Positions 43,661 through 53,990 of a stretch of 64,000 bases of DNA are shown here, in pieces. The notes beneath the pieces are model-generated. The model did not search any database and was not told where the DNA came from. It saw only the letters and a list, made by a program, of their open reading frames with translations. Position numbers and translations under genes: made by a program. The DNA is taken from contig JAPVLO010000007.1 in assembly GCA_027257055.1 (NCBI GenBank), forward strand, positions 9,424,001 to 9,488,000. The letters run 5' to 3'. This stretch comes from Cephalopachus bancanus. Lineage: Eukaryota > Chordata > Mammalia > Primates > Tarsiidae. Every line of letters begins with the position of its first letter. Position 1 is the first letter of the stretch.

Positions 43661-44524
43661 ATGAGCGCACCCAGGCTGGCCCCTCAGCCCTGGCCAGCAA
43701 TCCCAGGAAGGGAAGGCGCGGGTGGCAGCTGCAAGCAGCCACGAGCACAGGCTCGGCTTGTTTCTGGAGAGCGACTGTGAGCCTGATCTCCGCGTGCTTC
43801 CTCTCCCTCCAGAACTTTCCACCTTGGGAAGCAGCGTGGGGCCCGGTCTCTGGGTGTGTTTTTCTTTTCTCCAGCAACATGAAACGCTGACAGGTGAGCT
43901 GGCCGCCCCTGCGTGCCAGGCCCTGGTCCCGTGCGTATCTCTGAGGGTCGCCTGCCCGGGAGAGGCAAGGTCCTGGGCTTGGTTGCAGGTCAGATGGACG
44001 CCTGGGAGGGCCGGCACCATCGCATCCACATTTGCCAACAAGTTAACAAAATGCTGTTTTGTATAATCCTGGACCGCCAAGGCACGGTCTTGCCGGTGTC
44101 ACCTTTCTCCCGTTTCTCTCCCGGCAATAGTTTTAGATTCTGCTCTAAACAAAGAACTCCCTGTCGGCAGCTGATGCTCAGCGGGGAGCTTTGTTCCAGA
44201 CTCAAAACCCTCATTCAACAGCACTGGCAGGCGCTGGCATTCCTCGTGCCCACTCGGCCCGGGTGTCCATTTGACGGGGGCTGCCCTGGAGAGCTGAGGC
44301 TCGGTTTTCTCACCCTTGCAGGGAGGGCACTGTGTCACGTGGCATGTTAGCCAAGCAGGTGTTCAAGGGACAGTGGGGGAACTAGAGCAGCGGCCAGGAG
44401 TAAAAGGGGGTCTCCAGATGTGCTGGGGAAGGGGCTTCTGGAAAACGGGACCCGGGACGGGGTGGAGAGCTGGGTCTTCAGCGAGGTACGCCCAAGCTCA
44501 AGGATGCTATTCTGTCTTCCCTTT
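43661..44524. other. Unique sequence
   Basis: Repeat-free to the eye. The part at 43,990-44,230 is less GC-rich than its surroundings, with TAACAAAATGCTGTTTTGTA and TTTTAGATTCTGCTCTAAAC motifs. Conservation unknown. Confidence 0.5.
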
Positions 44525-44905
44525 CAGGGCTGTGTGACCAGTCACCATAAATGTGGTGGCTTAACCCGACACCCTTGGGTGCCCCTCAGTTCCAGAGGTA
44601 AGAGCTTCTCCGCCCAGGGTCTCACCAGGCTGAGATCCAGGGTCGGTGGCCCATCCTCCTGCAGAGCCCCGAGTCTTCTCCTGAGCACACATGGTGGTGT
44701 GGAATCTACCCCTGGTTGTGGTGGGACCCCGGCCCTGCTCGTTGCTGCTGTCTGTCGAGGGTCACCCAGCCTCCAGGGCCGCCTGCTCCTGGCTCCATGG
44801 CCCTCCCATCTGTGAAGCCAGCCGCAGGGCATCTTCTCACATCTCCGCACCTCCTGTGTGTTACGACAGATCCCTTTCAGGCTTTGAATCTCTTTTCCAG
44901 AAAGG
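44525..44905 (-). mobile_element. MLT1-like LTR remnant, antisense
   Basis: CTGTGTGACCAGTCACCATA, AATGTGGTGGCTTAACCCGA, GAGATCCAGGGTCGGTGGCC and TGCAGAGCCCCGAGTCTTCT suggest a strongly diverged antisense MLT1. No clear ends. Confidence 0.55.
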
Positions 44906-46069
44906 GCCTCAGCCCGCCAGGCTTAGCGGATCAGGTCAGACCTGCCCAGGGCCATCTCACCCACCGTCCACTGCATGTGGTGGAGCTGAAGCTTGGTTGT
45001 GGGAGGGAGCAGCCCCTCGTGCCCGCAGGCCCCTCCCACACTGCAGATGGAGGAGTCACTACCCAAGGCAGCGGGTTGCAGACGGGGCATCCTGGAACTC
45101 TGCCGGCCTAACCTGCTTCAGAGCTGCTCACAAGACTGAACCTCTGAAGCCCCAGCTGTGGCTCCAAGGCAGTAGTTTGAGGTGAGATCCCAGAGTCACA
45201 GACTCGGTGCGCGTCTCAGCACTTGGCTCTGGTCATGTGACTGCTTCAGAGTCTTGCTTTGTTGGGCTTGTCCTGGGTTTGAGTCTGAATTCAGCCTTTG
45301 ACCACAGTGGCCTCTGAGAGTCTCAGTTCCTCAGATTCTGATGACCTGAAGGGTGGAGTTTCCAACAAGCTGAGCCTGCTGTCTGTCTCCTGGGCCCTGT
45401 CATCACTGATCCCAACACTCAAGTCCGACATCTTCCCCCGTGTGAGTCCCCCAGGCACTGAAGCCCTGGCATTCAGTCAACTTCACTTTTTGGTTTCTCT
45501 CTTTCAATTCCAGGAGACCACTTGGGTACCATATTTTTCACAACTTCAGTTTTTCTAGGGCTTGTTTGATCACAGGTTTATGACAGCTCAGAAACTAAGT
45601 TTCAGAGTCAAAAGGATTGTCCTAAATGTGTGATGTCACTCAGAAAGAAAATAGTACAACGTGAACTGTTAAAAAAAGGACCTTGTTGGAAAAAATAAAA
45701 CAAATGAGCAGCCCTACAGGACTCAAAAAAGAGAAGGAAAGTGTGTCTTGCTCTAATACCCTCTGAATAGACTTTTTGTCCATGGTAAGAGGATTGGGGG
45801 AGCTGCTGACCGAGGGGAGCTGGCCAAATCCCCGTTTGGCTCTCACCCTCCAGGTGAAGCTCCACCCCCTTTGCAAAGCCACGAGGTTCCAGCTCTCCCA
45901 TCCCTGCCCTGGCTGGCAGGGCCATGGAAGGACGGTGCACAGTCGCCTGTGATCCTGTGGAACGAAGATGTGTGCCGAGCCCACATGCTCTGGGGTCTGC
46001 CGGTCCAGGATGGGGGGCACCTCAGAGATTTAAAGCCACATTTCCACGACCTTCACCAAGCAATCACCA
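44906..46069. other. Unique sequence, AT-rich at 45,560-45,780
   Basis: No recognised gene or repeat. A 164-codon + frame at 44,691-45,185 overlaps the LTR and lacks domains. Confidence 0.5.
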
Positions 46070-46205
46070 ACTTTGTAAAAAACTGAGGTGAAATTCACAT
46101 AGTGTAAACGAACCATTCCACGTGTGCACTTCAGTGTCATTGGGTGCGGCCACAGTGTTGTGCTCTCAACAATCACCTCTGTGCCATCCTGACACCTTCT
46201 CATCT

Positions 46206-46279
46206 CAGAGGGAAGCACCCCAACTGAGCAAAACGCCGTGACCGAGCAAGACGCCCTGACTGAAGGAAACACCATGACC
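46206..46279. repeat. Four-unit 18-19 bp minisatellite within L1M
   Basis: Units start at 46,206, 46,224, 46,243 and 46,261. The type is CGAGCAAGACGCCCTGAC, with four diverged versions. It has no counterpart in the L1M consensus that I recall, so it looks like a local expansion. Confidence 0.8.
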
Positions 46280-46984
46280 AGACTGAAACCAAAAGGAAAC
46301 AGGCCGTCGCTCTGCCTCCCTCTCGCAGGTCTCTGCGGTGTCAACTGTGTTTGACTCTTGTTTCTCTGTCCTGGGTATTTCCCGTAAACGAATCCTCAAC
46401 AGAAGAGCTTTCATGACTGGCTCCTTTCCCTCAACGTGATGGCTTCGAGGTTTACCTATGTCGTATCGTGTGTCAGTGTCTTTTTCTGTGGCCGAATAAC
46501 ATTCCACGTATGCACTGGCCACGTTTCATTTGTGCCTCTGTCGGTTGATGGACAGTGGGCTGTTCCCGCTTCTTGGCTACAGTGAATAATGCTGCTCTGA
46601 GCATTGTGTTGGAAAGGTGCTTCTGTGAGGACACGGTTTCAGTTCTTAGGGTGGCATTGCCGGGTCGTATGGTAATCTCAAGGAGCCACTGACCGTGTCC
46701 CACAGAGCTGCACCCTGTAATTCCTGCCAGCAGTACGCAAGGGTCCAGTCTCCCCACATCACCACCACACTTGACATTCTCCAGAGCCTGGACTTCTGCC
46801 ACCCCGGTGGGTGTGGAGAGGTGCCTTTGTGGCTCTGGTTGGCATTTCCATAACAACAAACCATCTGAGCACCTTTTCACGGCTTGTGGCCATCTGTATG
46901 TCTTCTTTGGAGCAATGGGTATTCAAGTCTTTGTCTATTTGGGTTTTTCTAGTTAAGGTGTTTGTCTTTTTGTTGTTGAGTTGT

Positions 46985-46986
<2 letters not shown>

Positions 46987-47024
<38 letters not shown>
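46987..47024. repeat. (GT)n microsatellite
   Basis: About 19 uninterrupted GT units inside the antisense L1M region, likely length-polymorphic and Z-DNA-capable. Confidence 0.97.
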
Positions 47025-47027
<3 letters not shown>

Positions 47028-47061
47028 CTGATGCTAGATTTTTGTGCAATGGTTAACTTTT

Positions 47062-47340
47062 TGTTTTAGTTGGGTCTCACTCTGTTGCCCAGGCTGGAGT
47101 GCTGTGACATGATCATGACAATCATGGCATCCTCAGCCTCCTGTGCTCAGGCCATCCTTCCATCTCAGCCTCCCTCCCAAGGAACTGAGCTATAGGTGCG
47201 CACCACCACACTCGGCTAACATTTTGATTTTTTGTCGAGATGAGATCTTGCTATGTTGTCCAGGCTGGGCTTGAACTCCTGGGCCCAGGCAATCCTTCCA
47301 CCTCAGCCTCCCCACAATGCTGGAATTACCCAGCCTCGAT
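47062..47340 (-). mobile_element. AluJ, antisense, 11-bp TSD
   Basis: Flanks GGTTAACTTTT (47,051-47,061) and GATTAACTTTT (47,341-47,351) differ once. Highly diverged, with a short internal duplication (CATGATCATGACAATCATGG). Confidence 0.9.
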
Positions 47341-47459
47341 GATTAACTTTTGAGGTTGGCTACCAGTGAATGGATTGGCAGAACTGGAATGCTTTTCTGT
47401 CTGTGTGGTCATCCAGGTAAGCGGCGGGAACCGAGGTGTGAGTCAGAAGAGTGACTCCC

Positions 47460-47706
47460 GTGAGAGGCTGAGGTGAGTGGATTGCCTGAGCCTGCGGGTT
47501 CGAGACCCACCTGGGCAGCGAGACCTCATCTCTACAATAAATCAAAAAATCAGCCGGGCGTGGTAGCGCAGCCTGTGATTCTGGCTACTTGGAAGGCTGA
47601 GGTGGAAGGATTGCCGGAGCCCAGCAGGTCGAGGCTGCGGTGGCAGGGAGCAGCCACTGCACTCCAGTCTGGGCGACAGAGTGAGACTTCAACTCAAAAA
47701 AAAAAA
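47460..47706 (+). mobile_element. AluJ variant, 5'-truncated, 13-bp TSD
   Basis: Perfect 13-bp flanks AAGAGTGACTCCC at 47,447-47,459 and 47,707-47,719. It lacks the first ~35 bp. It shares GTGAGTGGATTGCCTGAGCC, CTACAATAAATCAAAAAATC and CCAGCAGGTCGAGGCTGCGG with the palindrome-arm Alu. Confidence 0.95.
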
Positions 47707-47719
47707 AAGAGTGACTCCC

Positions 47720-48377
47720 ACCCAAGGGGGAGGACACTTGGGAGATCAAGGGTGTGGCCCACCCCCTTTTGGTTTATTTTTATAAAACTTGAAACATGAA
47801 TATTACGGACCCAGTGTTCTCACGACCCAGCTCGGTCCTCATTTAAATGCTACCCTCCTTGTCTCAGACCTTTAAAAAGGATTAAACCATTGCAGACACA
47901 GTGGAAGCCCCATGCCCCTCTCTAATCCTGTGCCATGGCCCCTTGAGGAATTAGCCTCATCTAAAGCTGCTTTCCTGAGGGATTTGAGGGGCTCAGAATA
48001 GCAAGCGTGACCCAATCCGACTCTAAGATGCTGTCTAAGGGCGCTGGTGGGATAAAGCGGGGAAGCTCCTGAGCCTCCCTGTCCCTCTCCTGAGTCTGTG
48101 CAAGCATTGAATTCATCACCCATCAAGTGCAGTGTCCCGTCCCGCTTTGACAGAGAATGGGCGTGGCCGGGACCTTTCCTCCACATGGCAGGAGGGGGAC
48201 AGACGAGGCTTGGCATGGCTGGCTTCAAGGGGCTGCAGCACAGGGCACAGAGTGTGCCCTGCCTGGTTTAAAATTCTCCTGGTGCCATCTTTAAATCCTC
48301 AATCATCCTTAATAATGATGTAGCCAGTCATACCCCTTTAGGGTGGCGAGACTGAGTAAATAAAGATATGGTATTCC
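47720..48377. other. Unique sequence
   Basis: No recognised gene or repeat; the longest frame is 118 codons, antisense, without domain. Confidence 0.5.
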
Positions 48378-48673
48378 AGGATGGGCAAGGTGGCTTGACC
48401 TGTAATCCCAGCAACCCTGGGAGACCGAGGCAGGAGGATTGCTTGAGGCCAGGAGCTTAAGACCAGCCTGGGCAACATAGCGAGACGCCATCTCTATAAA
48501 AAAAAAAAAGAAAAAGAAAAAATTAGTCTGGTGTGGTGGCACAGGCCTGTAGTTCCAACTACTTGGGAGGCCGAGGCAGAAGGATCGCCTGAGCTCAGGA
48601 GGTCGAGGCTGTGGTGAGAAGTGATCAGTCCACCTCACTGTAGCCTGGGTGACAGAGTGAGACCCCAACTCGA
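48378..48673 (+). mobile_element. AluJ
   Basis: A full sense Alu with an A-rich linker. Its tail begins CCCCAACTCGAGTAAATAAG and passes straight into the minisatellite at 48,674, so the usual poly-A has been replaced. Confidence 0.92.
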
Positions 48674-48840
48674 GTAAATAAGAAACACCTGATAAGAATA
48701 TCAAAGAATAAGAATAAGATAAGAATATCAAACACTTGATAAGAATATCAAAGAATAAGAAAATAAACACTTGATAAGAATATCAAAGAATAAGAATAAG
48801 ATAAGAATATCAAAGAATAAGAAAATAAGAAACACTTGAT
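48674..48840. repeat. AT-rich minisatellite grown from the Alu tail
   Basis: The anchor ACACYTGAT recurs at 48,685, 48,732, 48,767 and 48,832, joined by variable numbers of AAGAATATCAAAG and AATAAGAATAAGAT modules. It is a variable-length, higher-order array. Confidence 0.9.
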
Positions 48841-48990
48841 TCCATTTGCTTTTCAGATAAACAACGAATGCTCTTTCAGCATAAGTACTTCTTGTGCAGG
48901 TAAAAATGCAGGCCTCCTAGCTCATTTCAATGAACAATGAACAGCTTTTGGCATAAGTCTATCCCATGAAATATGTGGGACATGCTTGTG
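48841..48990. repeat. Palindromic old repeat remnant, class unsure
   Basis: CAGATAAACAACGAATGCTC, AGCATAAGTACTTCTTGTGC and GGCATAAGTCTATCCCATGA, GGGACATGCTTG resemble a mammalian repeat with inverted internal symmetry. I recall it from other loci but not its name. Confidence 0.5.
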
Positions 48991-49954
48991 CTGGAAGGTT
49001 GTCGTTTACCTAACCCTTAAGTGTTCCCAGGCCTCCTGTGTGTTGCCTGTGTCCCCGCCGTGTGCCAGGAGGCAGTGTTTCCTGTCTTGTCTCGGGGACC
49101 CGGCACGGCAGCTTCTGGGTTCTGAGTCCAGGGAAGAAAAGAGACCATGCTTTGCCTCTTTGGTAAAACCGGTTCTCGGGGACAGCATGTGCCCTGCCCG
49201 TGAGCTGCTGACGGAGGGGACCAGGCGCTGTCCTCTGACCCGTGCTGTCATCTCTGCTCACGGCCTGGAGGCCAGCGGCGTGGCCTCAGGTGACTCAGAC
49301 CTCCGAGACTCTGGCTTCCTTGTGGGAGACACAGGGCCGAGAGAGGCAGTGGGGAGTGGGGGAGTTTAGAAGGAAAGCCCTCTGGCGTGGGTCGCCCGTG
49401 TGCCAGGCCTGAGAGAGGCCCTGGGTCTCAGGATGAGCCAGGGAGCTGGAGGCCGGGGCAGGTCTTCCGGGAGCATCCAGTGGGCACGAACTGCGCTTCT
49501 TTGAAATGCGGAGTCTGGGGCTGACAGCGGGCTGGGCCGAGGGTCTGTCGTCCTGACCAGCCCCCAAGCTGCTGACATGCCTGGCCTTGGACTGTCTTGT
49601 GTCAGTTGAGGGAGGTGACAGTGGGTGACAGTGGGTGACAGTGGGCTCTTGAGGGGCACAAAGAATCTAACCCTTTTATGTAGGAAGTACAGATCTACAA
49701 ACGGTGTGTCAGCATATGTCATGCATGTGGCAGTAACATTTTATGGGAGGGGATTCAGAAAATGTGTCTAAAAGCCCTCTCAGGGGACGTCAGTAGGAAA
49801 GGGTCAGCGATGCTGGGTTAGAGGAACCCAGTAAACAAGGTAACCAGTCTATCCAAACAGAGCTAAATCAGTTCACCTAGTAATCAATGAAATAGCTGTG
49901 CTAACAACACTGAAAGAATTCATTTGGCGCTGTGCCTGAGAATGGCAGAGAGGC
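48991..49954. other. Unique sequence with a short tandem triplication
   Basis: At 49,613-49,646 the 11-bp unit GTGACAGTGGG occurs three times. Otherwise no recognised gene or repeat. Confidence 0.55.
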
Positions 49955-50110
49955 TACTGATTTGGCCAGAGGGGTCAGGAGGTGACTTTTAAGGATGTTC
50001 TGAATGCTAGAACCCATCTCATAGAAAGCCAGAGGGAAAGCATTTCGGTAAAGGGAACAGCAACACAGGCGCAGAGGCAGGAAGTCGCTCAGTGTGTTCT
50101 AGAAAGTGAC
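49955..50110 (-). mobile_element. L2 fragment, antisense
   Basis: GGTCAGGAGGTGACTTTTAA, GGTAAAGGGAACAGCAACAC and GCGCAGAGGCAGGAAGTCG fit antisense L2, moderately diverged. Confidence 0.6.
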
Positions 50111-50139
50111 CAGGAGCTTTCTATTTGGGTGATTACAAT

Positions 50140-50200
50140 GTATGAGACATTGTTACTCTCACTTCACAGCTAAGGAAACCAGGGTTGAAAAACGTATCCA
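50140..50200 (-). mobile_element. MIR core fragment, antisense
   Basis: TTACTCTCACTTCACAGCTA and AGGAAACCAGGGTTGAAAAA match the antisense MIR core weakly. Confidence 0.5.
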
Positions 50201-51960
50201 ATGCACCTGAGCGCGTCAGGGCGCCACCCAAGAGACAGAATCGAAAGGTGGCAGGTACTGAGGGATTTACAGCGAGGGGTTGGCTCAGGTGACCACAGGG
50301 TCTGGTCGGGCAAGTCCGGGGCCCTGGGGAGGCCATGTGGGGAGGCCATGGGGACAGGCCGTGTCTCCCAGGCATGGTGAGGCTGCCGTCCACAGGAGGA
50401 CAGTCTCCTTCCTCGGGGAGCCTCAGCCCAGCTCTTTGGCCTTTCCACTGATTGGACCAGGCCCACCTGGGGCATTAGGACATGCTCCTTCACTTGAGGC
50501 CGGCTGATTGCAGGCTTGAACCACAGCGACAAGCACCCACAGCAACGGGACTGCAGCCTCGCCAGGTGGACGCATCACACTGACCACCCGCCACCCTGCC
50601 AGCAAGTGACGGTGGAGCTGAGAGTGGAACTGAGGCCTGATTTTAATCGACCCACGCGGCAGCGCCACGCGGTGGGGATGGCTGTCCTACTTCACAGACA
50701 AGGAAAGCGAGGCCGGGTCTCCAGCCCTGGCCTGCCGAGCAACTGCTCCTCGTTGCTTCCAAGAGATGCTCTTTGGGATGAACGAATGTGTGAGGCCGAG
50801 ATTCTCTGCGTGCTCTGCCCAACGCCAGTGTCTTCTCATTCCCCTCCCGCCCCCTCCTGCCCTCACACCTCCGGAGCTGCCATGCCATCTGAGCAGTGGG
50901 GACTCTTATTCTGGTGAGGGAGCCCAGAGTGGGACTAACCTGGCTGTAGGGGAAGTAAGGGGCACGGAGGAAGCATGACGAGGCCGTTGGAGTCTGCCCA
51001 TCCCCAGGGAGCCGAGGGCTGGGGTCTCTGCCCTTCTGCCTTCCAGGACGCAAAGGGGTGCCTGGCGGGCAGGGCTGCCCTTCGTGAATAGTAGTCCTAG
51101 ACGGTGCTCGGCCACCTAGGGCCTCACCGCCCCACCCCCAGGAAGCGCCCCGAGTCAGGCCCGGCAGGACTTGCCAGGATGGGGCCGGCACAGAGGATCG
51201 GCTTTGATGCTGGGGCTGCTGCTGGTCGTTGCCTGACGACTGGCCCGTGGAGCCGAACATGAGGGACTGGGAGGCTTTTGTGGGGCTTTTCTGCTTTCAG
51301 CAGATTCCGGGGCATGGTTTTGCCACTCCTGAGTCTGGCCTCCCTGTGCCCCCACACATCCCTCAGAGCAGGACTAGAGTTTCCACGGCGGGGGGTGGTC
51401 ACAGGGCCAAGATGGGTGGGCCTGGGCAGACCGTGCTCGAGAGAGAGGGCCGAGCCCCTCGGCAGGGTCTGGGTGGGGCGGCTACAGCCAGGATTCCCGG
51501 GGCACCAGCAAGCCCTGTTGCCCCTGCCAGGCCCCGGCTGGGTCAGCACAGATGGGGAAGCAAGAGGTCCAGGAATACCGTGGCTCCCAGGGACCTCCAG
51601 TCCCCTCTGTGGACTCTGTGTGGGGCTGTCAACTGCCCCTCAGCAGGCGTGCAGACAGGATGGGGTGGGGACCCCAAGACACTCATGGGGGTGCAGGGGA
51701 CTGGGTAGGAGAGTGTGGCAGAGACGCCACGGGTGGGCCAGGGATGATGGGAGCGGGGGACCCATGAGACACAGGGCTGGGGGGTGACGGGTGGAGGCAC
51801 AGCCGGGGGCGGAGGCGTCACAGCCACAGCCCCACAGTGGAGGGTGAGGGGGGAAGAGGGGGATGTGGAGACCAGACCGGTGTCCTCCCGGCTCCAGGCG
51901 GGTCTGCAGGTGGAAGGGTGGCATGGACTCCTGGGGGGTGGCTGGAGCTGCGTGGGGGGG
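50201..51960. other. Unique GC-rich sequence
   Basis: About 1.75 kb. A 15-bp GGGGAGGCCATG-type motif is duplicated at 50,326-50,357. Frames of up to 205 codons (50,643-51,260, antisense) overlap in several phases and are compositional. Confidence 0.5.
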
Positions 51961-52125
51961 GCGTGAGCATGCGTGTAGGGCATGTGAGTGTGTGTGAGCG
52001 AACGTGTGGGTGTGTGTGCATAGGATCGTGTGAACGAATGAGTGTGTGGGCGAGTATGAGCGTGCTTGCGTGTTGGGGCGTGAGAGGCTGTGGGTGTGGA
52101 GGGGCACGTGTGAGCGTGTCCCAGG
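51961..52125. repeat. Degenerate TG-rich tract (TGTG/TGAG/CGTG)
   Basis: About 165 bp of imperfect GTGTGTGAGCG-like units on +. Alternating purine-pyrimidine runs could adopt Z-DNA. It leads directly into CpG island 2. Confidence 0.8.
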
Positions 52126-52139
52126 ACGAGCCTGCCGGG

Positions 52140-52540
52140 CCACGCGTGTCACCGCCGGTCGTGGGCAGGTGACGACGCCCCCTGGTGGCCGCCAGGGTTT
52201 CCTCAGCGGCGCCGGACACCGGCCCGCGAGGTCCCCCTCCTCCAGGCGGGCCCCGCGCGCGGAACCCGCACGCGCCCGCCCGGCGCCGCTGTCCGTGGGC
52301 GCCTGCGGTGGGCCGGGGACTCAGCCCATCTGGCAGATGGGAGACTGAGGCTCGGCGGCGCGGCGCGGCCCACGTCCCACGGCTGGCGAGTGCCAGGGAC
52401 CCGACCCCGTGCCCTCCGCGTTCGGCCGCGCTGCCCTCGGGGGTCCTCTACGGCCCCGCGCCCCCCTCCTGCTCCCGCTCCTGGGCGCCCAGACCGCACC
52501 GTGCCGCCTCCCCTGCGGGACCCGGTCCCGGAGGCGCCTG
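52140..52540. promoter_or_regulatory. CpG island 2, candidate regulatory element
   Basis: About 400 bp with dense CpG and high GC, much richer than its flanks. A MIR-like core (CTGGCAGATGGGAGACTGAG at about 52,330) is embedded, so part of the island formed over an old SINE. A CTCF-like motif lies at its 5' edge. No TATA box or exon is evident. A promoter or insulator-type element is plausible; a GC-rich methylation-escaping patch without function is the alternative. Confidence 0.7.
52175..52188 (-). promoter_or_regulatory. Predicted CTCF motif (core)
   Basis: On the - strand the core reads CCACCAGGGGGCGT, a close match to CCASYAGRKGGCRS. It is a motif match only; binding was not tested. Confidence 0.6.
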
Positions 52541-52599
52541 GTGCCAGCTGTCCCCGTGGCTGCTGAATGAGCCCCTCTGCTGGGGCTGGCTGCCTGCTC

Positions 52600-52795
52600 C
52601 CGTCATCGAGACTTCCTCTCTTCCGGGAAGCCCTCCCGACGGACCCCTGCCCCTCTCTGGACTCGCCCCTGCACACGCTGCCCCTCTCTCTCGCCTGAAT
52701 GGCTTGTTCGCTGTTGTGTGGCCTGGCATGTAGTAAGTGCTTAGCAAATGTATGTTTACTGAGAGAATGAATGGATGAATAAACGGGTGAGAGAC
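52600..52795 (+). mobile_element. L2 3' end, sense
   Basis: TTCCGGGAAGCCCTCCCGAC, GTGGCCTGGCATGTAGTAAG, TGCTTAGCAAATGTATGTTT and GAATGAATGGATGAATAAAC match the L2 terminus including its TGAA-type end. Confidence 0.8.
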
Positions 52796-53018
52796 ATGGG
52801 GATGGAGAAGGCGCGGAAGGTGGACAAGTAATGGCAATCCCGGCGGCCGCCCACCGTGTCCCTGGACCAGCCTGTGACCATCTGACGGAAGTCCAGCAGG
52901 GCCCCGTGACTCCGAGCATGGGCATCGGGGCGGGTGGCTGGGGCCCAGGTGCGGCTTCACCCTCACCTGTGTGCAGGTATGTGTGGGCATGTGCCTGTGG
53001 GGCCGGGGATGTGGGTGT

Positions 53019-53085
53019 ATCAGTTTCCTCTTGCGGCTGTAACAAACTGCCACACACTTGGCGGCCTAAACAAGGATGACTCTCA
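53019..53085 (-). mobile_element. MLT1 LTR edge, antisense
   Basis: ATCAGTTTCCTCTTGCGGCT, GTAACAAACTGCCACACACT and TGGCGGCCTAAACAAGGATG are the antisense end of an MLT1-type LTR. Only about 65 bp remains. Confidence 0.7.
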
Positions 53086-53382
53086 CAAGCCGTCACCTCC
53101 ATCCTAGATACCCGCAGTCACCTCCCTCGGCATTGGCTGGAGGCCCCAGGTGGGGAGGAGGTTAGGATGTGGGTCCCGTCCCCACCTGCTGCCGTGGGAC
53201 TCAGCCGCCTTCCGGGAAGGGCCATGGGCCTTCTGCAGTGCCTGCCCCAGAGAGACTGTGCCTACACCCCAGGGCCACGAGAGTCCCCGCATCCTCGCTC
53301 TGTTGGGACTCAGACAAGGGACACCTGGGCGCTGGGCGGGCCCCTCTGCCACGGTCCAGCCAGGCCTCCCTGCAGGCAACTG
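53086..53382. other. Unique GC-rich sequence
   Basis: No recognised gene or repeat between the LTR edge and the CTCF-like motif. Confidence 0.5.
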
Positions 53383-53396
53383 CTGCCCTCTGCTGG
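53383..53396 (-). promoter_or_regulatory. Predicted CTCF motif (core)
   Basis: On the - strand the core reads CCAGCAGAGGGCAG, a full match to CCASYAGRKGGCRS and one of the commonest strong CTCF cores. It has the same orientation as the motif at 52,175. Confidence 0.7.
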
Positions 53397-53639
53397 CGGC
53401 GCCCCATGGCTGCTTGGGGCTGCCGGTTCCTGGTTCTGGGGCGGAGGACCCTCTGGGTTCCCACCTTAAGCTGTTGTCAGAGCCGTGAGAGAAGGCCGTT
53501 TCTCAGGAGGAGGCTGTCCTGACCTGAACAGCCCCTGGCCCTTTGCTCTGGGCAGGAAGGCCAGTGACTCTGTGGGGTCTGGGGTCTCCCGGTCACTGTC
53601 CAGGGGTCAAGTCGCATGGTGTTTACTCACTGGCGTCCA

Positions 53640-53730
53640 GAGCCACCCAGGCCTGTGCTCTGCCACTTCCTGCTGTGTGACCTCGGGCACATTGCTGCAC
53701 CTCTCTGAGTCTGGTGTCTGCTTTGTGGCG
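53640..53730 (+). mobile_element. MIR fragment
   Basis: CTGCCACTTCCTGCTGTGTG, ACCTCGGGCACATTGCTGCA and CCTCTCTGAGTCTGGTG match the MIR core in the sense direction. Confidence 0.8.
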
Positions 53731-53774
53731 CTGGAGTGATGTGTCCACGAAGCGATGCCATGTCTCATACTCAT

Positions 53775-53990
53775 TGGACTTGTGCCCTGCCGCAGGCCCT
53801 GTGCTGGACACCTCACCAGCATCGTCATATGACATCCTACCTGGGCTTGTCGAGTCGCCTCAAGAAGCTCGGGGAGGAGGCATTGTCACAATCCCATTTT
53901 ACAGGCGGGGAGACTGAGTCTCAGAGGTGCGTGCAGCCAGAGCGGAAGACCGGGGTATGAATCCGGGTCTGTTTAGACCCAGGCCTCTTC
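53775..53990 (-). mobile_element. MIR, antisense
   Basis: AATCCCATTTTACAGGCGGG, GAGACTGAGTCTCAGAGGTG and GAATCCGGGTCTGTTTAGAC match the antisense MIR. It lies tail-to-tail with the sense MIR about 45 bp upstream. Confidence 0.8.

Larger units (their letters stand above)
46070..47050 (-). mobile_element. L1M-type 3' end, antisense, long
   Basis: GGTGAAATTCACATAGTGTA, TGTGGCCGAATAACATTCCA, GGTTGATGGACAGTGGGCTG, AATAATGCTGCTCTGAGCAT, TTGCCGGGTCGTATGGTAAT and AGCACCTTTTCACGGCTTGT are in antisense order over nearly 1 kb. The element hosts a minisatellite, a GT tract and, near its end, an Alu. Confidence 0.92.

Noticed and set aside
43020..44080. Antisense frames of 286 and 247 codons
   Set aside because: They overlap each other in different phases and include an antisense L2; no domain or splice context.
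52203..53102. A 299-codon antisense frame over CpG island 2
   Set aside because: It crosses the island, an L2 end and an MLT1 edge; composition is Arg/Pro/Gly-rich and no domain is present.
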